Positions 42,385 to 54,400 of a DNA stretch of 64,000 nucleotides are shown piece by piece. How positions within the stretch are numbered: position 1 is the first letter of the stretch; each line of letters begins with the position of its first letter. Below the pieces are notes generated by a model. The model saw only the letters and a list, made by a program, of their open reading frames with translations, had not been told where the DNA came from and made no database searches. The DNA is from Dokdonia donghaensis DSW-1 (GTDB taxonomy: Bacteria; Bacteroidota; Bacteroidia; Flavobacteriales; Flavobacteriaceae), in contig NZ_CP015125.1 of assembly GCF_001653755.1 (NCBI RefSeq), forward strand, positions 246,001 through 310,000. Reading direction: 5' to 3'. Both the position numbers and the translations under genes were made by a program.

Positions 42385-42408
42385 CGGTGTACTCTTACAA
42401 GTACACCG
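42385..42408. other. hairpin between adhesin and porP, copy A
   Basis: Nine-bp stem CGGTGTACT/AGTACACCG with a 6-nt loop, within the 58-bp gap; no T-run follows on either strand. The same hairpin is at 59084-59107. It could tune the ratio of a huge adhesin to its exporter by attenuation or mRNA processing. Confidence 0.55.
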
Positions 42409-42425
42409 AATATTAGTATCTATTA

Positions 42426-45400
42426 TTATCTGTTTAAGTATAAAGGTCCCGCAAGTTGCTGAAGTTTACCTGAAGCATTAGTATATTCTACAGTGTAGTA
42501 ATACGTCCCTACTGGTAAAAGCTGATCGCCATTTATAGTAGCACGACCATTACTCTCTCCTCTAAAGTACTGACCATCCTGACCATAACCTTTTACTCCA
42601 TAAACCTCTACTCCCCAACGGTTGTAAATACGTACAGTATTGTTTGGATACTTTTTAATACCTCTTATGACAAATACATCATTTAAACCATCGCCATTAG
42701 GAGTCATTATATCAAATACCTCTAAACCATCGGTTGCATTAGGATTACCATTGTTAACCTCTAAGAAGTCAATTATACCATTACCATTTTCATCTCCACA
42801 TTCATCTCCATTAGGTATACCATCACCATCACAATCAAGATCTTTCCACTCTTGAGTTGTAGCTGTCATATCTTGATTTTCTGGATTTAAATCACAAGGA
42901 TCTAATGGATTAGTACCATCTAATATTTCTACTCCATTAGTAACGCCATCGCCATCACAATCAAGATCATTCCATTCTTCACTTGGTTCTACAGACTGAT
43001 TCTCAAAACTGAAGTCACAAGGGTCATTTGGATCTGTATTATTAGGTCCTATCATCCCATCTCCATCAGGATCAAGCTCGTCAATATTAGTAACACCATC
43101 CCCATCACAATCTGCTAAAGCGTTTTCTTCAGAAATTGTGCTTAGATCTAAGTTATCTAAATCAAAGATACACGGGTCACCTGTATTGTTATCACTGCCA
43201 TTAGGTGTCCCATCATCATCACAGTCTGTATCTAACCATTCTTGGCTAGGTGTAACAGTCTGACTATCTAATATGTAATCACACAAGTCTAATGGGTTTG
43301 TTCCGTCTTCCAATTCATCACCATTAGTAACTCCGTCGCCATCACAATCCAGCATATTCCACGCTGGTGATTGAGGTAAACTAACATCATCAAGCTCAAA
43401 ATCACACGGGTCTACAGGGTCAGTACCACCGGTTACTTCATCACCATTTGTTACACCATCACCATCACAATCCTGCATTTCCCACTGAGATGTCACTATC
43501 GAGATATCTTGGTTTGCGGTATCGTAACTACAAGAATCATATGGATTTGTTCCATCAATAACCTCTTGACCATTTAAAACACCATCACCGTCACAATCAG
43601 CACCTTGCCAAATTGGGTTGTTTTGATCTTCGTCACCTATGGTACCGTCATCAACACAAGGATCATTTGGATCTGGATCATTTGCATTGATTGTTCCGTC
43701 ACCATCACAATCTGCTAATGCCCATATAGAATTTGTTGAATCCTCATCACCTATCACTCCATTATCTACACAAGGATCTAATGGGTCTGGATCTTCACCA
43801 TTGATAGTTCCATCACCATCACAATCTACATTATACCAATCTGAATCTGTATCCGTAAGATCTACCATAGTAAGATCCGCGTCAACACAAGGATCTAATG
43901 GATCCTCATCTGTTTCATTTGGATTACCATCACCATCACAATCCGCTGTTAACCAATCTCCTGATTGCGGTAAACTAACATCATCAACATTGTAATCACA
44001 AGCATCGGTTGGATTTGTACCATCAGGACCAGCTGTACCATCCATATCAGGATCTACTTCTATTCCATTTGTTACACCATCTCCATCACAATCTGCCATA
44101 TACCAATCTGAATTATTATCTAACAGGTTTACGTTTGCTATGTTTCCTCCTATACAAGGATCATATGGATCTGGATCATCTCCATTAACCTCTCCATCTC
44201 CATCACAATCTGCCGCTGCCCAAACATCATAATTTGGATCTGTTGGATCTGGAATAGTTACTATATCTGTATCACCAGCACAAGGATCAAATGGATCTGT
44301 ATCTGAACTGTTTGGTTCTCCATCGCCATCACAATCTGCATTATTCCATTCATCTGTCACTATAGTGATATCTTGATTCTCTTCTAAATAATCACAAGTA
44401 TCAAGCGGATTAGTTCCATCATTTATTTCCGTTCCATTTGAAACACCATCTCCATCACAATCTAGTGCCAACCACAGTGTAGATAGCATTGTAACATCTT
44501 GGATTGAAGCATCGTATTCACAAGGATCATTTGGATCTGTACCAGTCGCAATCTCATTACCATTGTTTACTCCGTCTCCATCACAATCTGCATTCAAATA
44601 AATATCACCTAGTATAGTTATATCTTGATTATCGAGATCAAAATCACAAGCGTCGAGAGGATCTGTTCCATCTATAGTTTCCTGACCATTTGTTACACCA
44701 TCTCCATCACAATCTGCATCATTCCATTCATCTGTCACTATTGTGATATCCTGATTCTCTTCTAAATAATCACAAGTATCAAGCGGATTAGTTCCATCAT
44801 TTATTTCTGTTCCATTAGAAACACCATCTCCATCACAATCTAGTGCTAACCACAGTGTAGATACCATTGTAATATCTTGGATTGAAGCATCGTATTCACA
44901 AGGATCATTTGGATCTGTACCAGTCGCAATCTCATTACCATTGGTTATACCATCTCCATCACAATCTGCAGCTAAATAATCGCCTTCCACAATTGTTATA
45001 TCTTGATTTGCAATATCAAAATCACAAGGATCATTTGGATCTGTACCATCAGCAATTTCCTGACCATTGGTTACTCCATCACCATCACAATCTGCATTTA
45101 AGAACGCCGTTGTTTGTGTTACAGTAATATCCTCAACATCAAAGTCACAAGGATCAAATGGGTCTGTTCCTGCTGCAATCTCGTCGCCGTTAGTTACTCC
45201 ATCACCATCACAATCTGCATCAAAGTAATCACCCATTTGTGATAAGGTCACTAAAGAAGGATCAAAATCACAAGGATCGAATGGATCTGTACCATTAGCA
45301 GCTTCATCTCCATTGCTTACTCCATCACCATCACAATCGGCAGCAGCCCATATAGCATAGTTCTCATCTGAAGTATCTGGAATCGTTGCAACTGTTACAT

Positions 45401-48400
45401 CACAAGGATCGAATATATCTGTTCCGTTTGCTATCTCATCTCCATTTGTCTCGCCGTCACCATCACAGTCACTTGAAATAAATGGCTCTGCTATCGTAGT
45501 CACATCTTGACTTGCAACATCAAAGTCACAAGGATTATTTGGATCGGTACCATCAGCAATCTCATCACCGTTAGTTACTCCATCTCCATCACAATCAGCA
45601 TCAAAATAATCACCCATCTGTGATAAGGTCACTAAAGAAGGATCAAAATCACAAGGATCGAATGGATCTGTACCATTAGCAGCCTCATCTCCATTACTTA
45701 CTCCATCACCATCACAATCGGCAGCAGCCCATATAGCATAGTTCTCATCTGCAGCATCTGGAATCGTTGCAACTGTTACATCACAAGGATCGAATATATC
45801 TGTTCCGTTTGCTATCTCATCTCCATTTGTCTCGCCGTCACCATCACAGTCACTTGAAATAAATGGCTCTGCTATCGTAGTCACATCTTGACTTGCAACA
45901 TCAAAGTCACAAGGATTATTTGGATCGGTACCATCAGCAATCTCATCACCGTTAGTTACTCCATCTCCATCACAATCAGCATCAAAATAATCACCCATCT
46001 GTGATAAGGTCACTAAAGAAGGATCAAAATCACAAGGATCGAATGGATCTGTACCATTAGCAGCCTCATCTCCATTACTTACTCCATCACCATCACAATC
46101 GGCAGCAGCCCATATAGCATAGTTCTCATCTGCAGCATCTGGAATCGTTGCAACAGTTACATCACAAGGATCGAATATATCTGTTCCGTTTGCTATCTCA
46201 TCTCCATTTGTCTCGCCGTCACCATCACAGTCACTTGAAATAAATGGCTCTGCTATCGTAGTCACATCTTGACTTGCAACATCAAAGTCACAAGGATTAT
46301 TTGGATCGGTACCATCAGCAATCTCATCACCGTTAGTTACTCCATCTCCATCACAATCAGCATCAAAATAATCACCCATCTGTGATAAGGTCACTAAAGA
46401 AGGATCAAAATCACAAGGATCGAATGGATCTGTACCATTAGCAGCCTCATCTCCATTACTTACTCCATCACCATCACAATCGGCAGCAGCCCATATAGCA
46501 TAGTTCTCATCTGCAGTATCTGGAATCGTTGCAACTGTTACATCACAAGGATCGAATATATCTGTTCCGTTTGCTATCTCATCTCCATTTGTCTCGCCGT
46601 CACCATCACAGTCACTTGAAATAAATGGCTCTGCTATCGTAGTCACATCTTGACTTGCAACATCAAAGTCACAAGGATTATTTGGATCGGTACCATCAGC
46701 AATCTCATCACCGTTAGTTACTCCATCTCCATCACAATCAGCATCAAAATAATCACCCATCTGTGATAAGGTCACTAAAGAAGGATCAAAATCACAAGGA
46801 TCGAATGGATCTGTACCATTAGCAGCCTCATCTCCATTACTTACTCCATCACCATCACAATCGGCAGCAGCCCATATAGCATAGTTCTCATCTGCAGCAT
46901 CTGGAATCGTTACAACAGTTACATCACAAGGATCGAATATATCTGTTCCGTTCGCTATCTCATCTCCATTTGTCTCGCCGTCACCATCACAGTCACTTGA
47001 AATAAATGGTTCTGCTATCGTAGTCACATCTTGACTTGCAACATCAAAGTCACAAGGATTATTTGGATCGGTACCATCAGCAATCTCATCACCGTTAGTT
47101 ACTCCATCTCCATCACAATCAGCATCAAAATAATCACCCATCTGTGATAAGGTCACTAAAGAAGGATCAAAATCACAAGGATCGAATGGATCTGTACCAT
47201 TAGCAGCCTCATCTCCATTACTTACTCCATCACCATCACAATCGGCAGCTTGCCATATTGGGTTCGTAGTGTCTTCATCGCCTACCGCACCATCGTCTAC
47301 ACAAGGATCAAGTGGATCTGGATCTACACTATTTGGTGTTCCATCGCCATCACAATCGGCTATTAACCAATCTCCCATTTGTGGTAAACTAACATCACTT
47401 ATATTTGAATCACAAGGATCGCTCGGATCTGTTCCATCAGGACCAGCAGTACCATCTCCATCAGGATCTACTTCAACTCCATTTGGTACACCATCACCAT
47501 CACAATCTGCATTATACCAATCCGTATTGTTATCTAATAAATCAACATTAGCCAATTCTACTCCTATACAAGGATCATATGGCTCTGGATCGTCTCCATT
47601 TGTTTCACCATCACCGTCACAATCGGCAGCTTGCCAGATTGGGTTCGTAGTATCTTCATCGCCTATCGTTCCATCGTCTACACAAGGATCATAAGGCTCT
47701 GTATCTGTTCCGTTTGATGTTCCATCGCCATCACAATCAGCAGCTTGCCAAATCGCATTGGTCGTATCTTCATCTCCTATCACCCCATCATCTGAACAAG
47801 GATCAGTCGGATCTGGATCTACTCCATTTGGTGTTCCGTCACCATCACAATCAGCAGCTTGCCAGATTGGATTCGTCGGATCTGGTGTACTTCCTGCTGT
47901 GAAATCACAAGGATCTTCTGGTGCTGGATCTGTTCCGTTTGGATCACCATCGCCATCACAATCTGCAGCAGCCCATATATCGTAAGCATTCTGAGCAGCA
48001 GTACCAGGCATCATTGGATCTACCTGAGCCGTTGGTGTGGTTACACTACAAGGATCAAATGGATCTGTACCATTCATTACTTCTTCACCATTAGTCTCTC
48101 CATCACCATCACAATCTGCAGCTGCCCAAACATCATAATTCGGATCTGCTGGTGCTGGTATTGTTGGTACCCCACTCACACTACAAGGATCGTTAGGATC
48201 TGAACCATTCATATCTTCTGTACCGTTGGTCTCACCATCACCGTCACAATCGGCAGCTTGCCAGATTGGGTTCGTAGTATCTTCATCGCCTATCGTTCCA
48301 TCGTCTACACAAGGATCATAAGGCTCTGTATCTGTTCCGTTTGGTGTTCCATCACCATCACAATCAGCAGCTTGCCAAATCGCATTGGTCGTATCTTCAT

Positions 48401-51400
48401 CTCCTATCACCCCATCATCTGAACAAGGATCAGTCGGATCTGGATCTACTCCATTTGGTGTTCCGTCACCATCACAATCAGCAGCTTGCCAGATTGGATT
48501 CGTCGGATCTGGTGTACTTCCTGCTGTGAAATCACAAGGATCTTCTGGTGCTGGATCTGTTCCGTTTGGATCACCATCGCCATCACAATCTGCAGCAGCC
48601 CATATATCGTAAGCATTCTGAGCAGCAGTACCAGGCATCATTGGATCTACCTGAGCCGTTGGTGTGGTTACACTACAAGGATCAAATGGATCTGTACCAT
48701 TCATTACTTCTTCACCATTAGTCTCTCCATCACCATCACAATCTGCAGCTGCCCAAACATCATAGTTCGGATCTGCTGGTGCTGGTATTGTTGGTACCCC
48801 ACTCACACTACAAGGATCGTTAGGATCTGAACCATTCATATCTTCTGTACCGTTGGTCTCACCATCACCGTCACAATCAGCAGCTTGCCAGATTGGGTTC
48901 GTAGTATCTTCATCGCCTATCGTTCCATCGTCTACACAAGGATCATAAGGCTCTGTATCTGTTACGTTTGGTGTTCCATCACCATCACAATCAGCAGCTT
49001 GCCAAATCGCATTGGTCGTATCTTCATCTCCTATCACCCCATCATCTGAACAAGGATCAGTCGGATCTGGATCTACTCCATTTGGTGTTCCGTCACCATC
49101 ACAATCAGCAGCTTGCCAGATTGGATTCGTCGGATCTGGTGTACTTCCTGCTGTGAAATCACAAGGATCTTCTGGTGCTGGATCTGTTCCGTTTGGATCA
49201 CCATCGCCATCACAATCTGCAGCAGCCCATATATCGTAAGCATTCTGAGCAGCAGTACCAGGCATCATTGGATCTACCTGAGCCGTTGGTGTGGTTACAC
49301 TACAAGGATCAAATGGATCTGTACCATTCATTACTTCTTCACCATTAGTCTCTCCATCACCATCACAATCTGCAGCTGCCCAAACATCATAGTTCGGATC
49401 TGCTGGTGCTGGTATTGTTGGTACCCCACTCACACTACAAGGATCGTTAGGATCTGAACCATTCATATCTTCTGTACCGTTGGTCTCACCATCACCGTCA
49501 CAATCGGCAGCTTGCCAGATTGGGTTCGTAGTATCTTCATCGCCTATCGTTCCATCGTCTACACAAGGATCATAAGGCTCTGTATCTGTTCCGTTTGATG
49601 TTCCATCGCCATCACAATCAGCAGCTTGCCAAATCGCATTGGTCGTATCTTCATCTCCTATCACCCCATCATCTGAACAAGGATCAGTCGGATCTGGATC
49701 TACTCCATTTGGTGTTCCGTCTCCATCACAATCAGCAGCTTGCCAGATTGGATTCGTCGGATCTGGTGTACTTCCTGCTGTGAAATCACAAGGATCTTCT
49801 GGTGCTGGATCTGTTCCGTTTGGATCACCATCGCCATCACAATCTGCAGCAGCCCATATATCGTAAGCATTCTGAGCAGCAGTACCAGGCATCATTGGAT
49901 CTACCTGAGCCGTTGGTGTGGTTACACTACAAGGATCAAATGGATCTGTACCATTCATTACTTCTTCACCATTAGTCTCTCCATCACCATCACAATCTGC
50001 AGCTGCCCAAACATCATAGTTCGGATCTGCTGGTGCTGGTATTGTTGGTACCCCACTCACACTACAAGGATCGTTAGGATCTGAACCATTCATATCTTCT
50101 GTACCGTTGGTCTCACCATCACCGTCACAATCGGCAGCTTGCCAGATTGGGTTCGTAGTATCTTCATCGCCTATCGTTCCATCGTCTACACAAGGATCAT
50201 AAGGCTCTGTATCTGTTCCGTTTGATGTTCCATCGCCATCACAATCAGCAGCTTGCCAAATCGCATTGGTCGTATCTTCATCTCCTATCACCCCATCATC
50301 TGAACAAGGATCAGTCGGATCTGGATCTACTCCATTTGGTGTTCCGTCTCCATCACAATCAGCAGCTTGCCAGATTGGATTCGTCGGATCTGGTGTACTT
50401 CCTGCTGTGAAATCACAAGGATCTTCTGGTGCTGGATCTGTTCCGTTTGGATCACCATCGCCATCACAATCTGCAGCAGCCCATATATCGTAAGCATTCT
50501 GAGCAGCAGTACCAGGCATCATTGGATCTACCTGAGCCGTTGGTGTGGTTACACTACAAGGATTAAATGGATCTGTACCATTCATTACTTCTTCACCATT
50601 AGTCTCTCCATCACCATCACAATCTGCAGCTGCCCAAACATCATAGTTCGGATCTGCTGGTGCTGGTATTGTTGGCACCCCACTCACACTACAAGGATCG
50701 TTAGGATCTGAACCATTCATATCTTCTGTACCGTTGGTCTCACCATCACCGTCACAATCGGCAGCTTGCCAGATTGGGTTCGTAGTATCTTCATCGCCTA
50801 TCGTTCCATCGTCTACACAAGGATCATAAGGCTCTGTATCTGTTCCGTTTGATGTTCCATCGCCATCACAATCAGCAGCTTGCCAAATCGCATTGGTCGT
50901 ATCTTCATCTCCTATCACCCCATCATCTGAACAAGGATCAGTCGGATCTGGATCTACTCCATTTGGTGTTCCGTCTCCATCACAATCAGCAGCTTGCCAG
51001 ATTGGATTCGTCGGATCTGGTGTACTTCCTGCTGTGAAATCACAAGGATCTTCTGGTGCTGGATCTGTTCCGTTTGGATCACCATCGCCATCACAATCTG
51101 CAGCAGCCCATATATCGTAAGCATTCTGAGCAGCAGTACCAGGCATCATTGGATCTACCTGAGCCGTTGGTGTGGTTACACTACAAGGATCAAATGGATC
51201 TGTACCATTCATTACTTCTTCACCATTAGTCTCTCCATCACCATCACAATCTGCAGCTGCCCAAACATCATAGTTCGGATCTGCTGGTGCTGGTATTGTT
51301 GGTACCCCACTCACACTACAAGGATCGTTAGGATCTGAACCATTCATATCTTCTGTACCGTTGGTCTCACCATCACCGTCACAATCGGCAGCTTGCCAGA

Positions 51401-54400
51401 TTGGGTTCGTAGTATCTTCATCGCCTATCGTTCCATCGTCTACACAAGGATCATAAGGCTCTGTATCTGTTCCGTTTGGGGTTCCATCGCCATCACAATC
51501 AGCAGCAGCCCAAATATCATAAGCTGTCTGTTCTGGTGTTCCAACCATCATTGGATCTGTTGGCACTGGAGTTCCTGGTGTAAAATCACAAGGATTCATT
51601 GGATCTGGATCACTTCCATTAGGATCACCATCACCATCACAATCTGCTATTAACCAGTCTCCTCTTTGTGTTTGAGTAACTAGCAAAGGTTCATAATTAC
51701 AAGGATCTGTTGGATCTGTTCCATTACCATCGTCAACACCATTTCCATCAGGGTCAATTTCATTTCCATTTGTTACACCATCGCCATCACAATCTGCATC
51801 TTGAAATTCTGTAGTCGTTATTGTATAATCTTGACTTCCGGGTAAATAACTACAAGTATCATAAGGATCTGTACCATTTGTATCATTCTCTATTCCGTTA
51901 GTAACACCATCGCCGTCACAATCTGCAGCAGCCCAAATATCATATGCATTCTGAGCTGGAGTACCAGCCATCATAGGGTTAATTGGAGTCGAAGTACCAG
52001 CACTAAAATCACAAGGATCTGTAGGGTTAGGATCAGTACCGTTAGGATCACCATCGCCATCACAATCTGCAGCAGCCCATATTGGGTTACTAGTATCAGC
52101 TATACTTCCAGGAGTGAAATTACAAGGGTCATTAGGATCTGGATCTGTACTATCACAATCACCGTCACCGTCAGTATCAATACACCCATCTATTGTTACA
52201 CTTTCATTTAAATCATCTCCAGCAGTAGTAGGATCTGTTTGATCTGGTGTTGACGCTGCAGTAGTTGTATTTGTTATCGTGTTCCCATCTTCACCACCGT
52301 CTACAACACCTTCGATTGTTAAAGTAACAAATTGTCCGCTACCTATTAAAGGTATTGTCCAGTTTGGATCAGTATATGTAGAAGGCTGGTCACCTCCCGT
52401 ATTTCCGTTATTGACAGTTGCAGTGAGGCCTGCTGGGATTGCATCTACTAAAGAAACATTAGTAGCATCATCTGGACCGTTATTCGTAACCGTTATTGTA
52501 AATGATACTGTATCTCCTTCCGCCGGTGTAGCACTACCACTTCCCAGGGTTTTAACAGTAACCAAATCTGCCTCACCAACTGCAATTCCATCATTATTTC
52601 CGTCTGTACCATCATCCACATTATTTGCAGGATTCCCATCTACTTGATCTGCTGAAACTGATGTAATATTTGTAAAAGGTCCAGCAGCATCTATTGTACC
52701 TGTCACGATTAAAGTCACATCACTAAATGGTGAATTAGGCAATATTGTCCCGACATTACAAGGGAAGGTTACACAACCTGCTCCAGTTATTCCTGTAATA
52801 GTAACATTAGTAGGAGTATCTGTAACAAATACATTTGTTGCTGTATCTGTTCCCAAATTACTTACAACTATATTCCAAGAGACCGTATCTCCAGGGGCAA
52901 AAGGTCCCGATTGATTTAATGTTTTAGTTATACCCACATCGGCGGCAGCAACACTACAAGAATCTGGAGCTGTTCCGGCAGTTTGGGTATCTGTGCAACC
53001 ACTTGGATTATCAAAAGTGGCAGTAAGAATAACATCCATTCCATCTGAAGCAAAAGTCAAACCAGAAAATGTATGTTGGGTGGCAGAATCCAATCCTGCA
53101 ACTGGAACAAATTCATTAATACCAGTACCTGTTAAATCTAAATTACCTAGTCCTGGCGGATTTGTAAATTCAACTATAACATCTGCTGTAAATGTATCAT
53201 CCGAGTCATCACCCGTTGTTCCTCCCGAATCACAGGGACTTATATTTGCAAGTGATATAACTGCTACTGTACACGTATTAATTGTAATGAATACATTTGC
53301 CGTATCTACATTACCCAAAGGATCTTCTACGGTGTAAGGAAAAGATATGGGAGTATTACTTCCAGGAGGAGGTGTAATAATGAGCTCACCACCCACATAT
53401 TCTACAATAGTACCATCTGAAAGTAACACTGGCGCACCTCCTTCACTAATAGGCATCCCGTCAACTTCCGTAATTATAACAGGATCCATATCTGGGTCTG
53501 TATCATTACCCAACGCATCTATAGTAATAGGCGTATCAACATTTGTCTCATCTATATCATCCTCTGCTTCTGGCGGATTATTTAAAATAACTGAATCTGA
53601 TACAGGTCCAACTGGTGTTCCATTAGGATCGGTTGCTGTGAAAAATGCTTCATTTTGACCTGTACAAGGGAGGGCTATTTCTACTTCAATATCTACTACA
53701 ACACGTTGACCTGGCAACAATTGCCCTGTATTATTAAGAAAAAGATCATCAAACGCATTCCCTTCATAAGCTGGATCAAGACTAGGAGTAACCGCTGCAT
53801 CTGTAAACTGTATCACTGGTGTTCCCACATTTACAATATTTCCAGGACACATTGCTTCTATATTATCTGTTAACTGTAGATTGAATAAGTCTACAGGAGA
53901 CGTAGGGTCATTTTCTATTTCTAAACGAAAGGTCACATCTCTATTTCCAACAGTCCCAGCTGGATCATTATTGATAACGGATTTTGTAATCACAGGCACG
54001 GGCATAAATTGAATTCTCACAGGCGTTTGCTGACAGAAACACTGAGTACCATCGTGATCTGCCGTAAGGTTTCTTCTTGAAGCTTCTGAAACATTTGTAC
54101 CATTAGAATCGGTTCCAGAAATAATACCCTGTGTATTTCTTGTAGTCTGATTCCCAGTAGGACCTACATTTAAATCTATACGATAGGATGCTGTAGTATT
54201 AGCCGCCATAGTCTGACCAGCCACTAATAAATCTGTAGAAGTACCATTAACACCAGAACCTCCATCAAATGCAGGATTAAAATTAAGTGTACCTGACAAC
54301 TGAGTTACGGTTAACGTATTGATTGGAATGCCGCTACTAAACAAATGATCAAAAGCATCTACATATTGAATGTTAGATGCTGGACCCGAACCTGAGTTTC

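Larger units (their letters stand above)
39291..42830. repeat. segmental duplication, copy A
   Basis: Matches 55990-59529 at a constant offset of 16,699 bp with no indels. It covers the terminator, the ompA-like and porP genes and the last ~110 codons of the adhesin. By eye there are about six base differences inside the genes, while the outermost ~30 bp at the left differ at several positions. Beyond about 42793 the copies diverge into the adhesin-specific repeats. Confidence 0.9.

Noticed and set aside
45185..47250. Regular spacing resembling a CRISPR array
   Set aside because: The period is 381 bp (627 and 456 bp elsewhere), the sequence is continuous in one long reading frame, and there are no short repeats with unique spacers or cas genes.
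44880..51660. Many plus-strand open frames of 60-140 codons recurring every 627 bp across the adhesin gene
   Set aside because: They are antisense images of the thrombospondin repeat DNA: low-complexity His/Ser/Gln-rich or Trp/Cys-rich, repeating with the array period, and without signals of their own.
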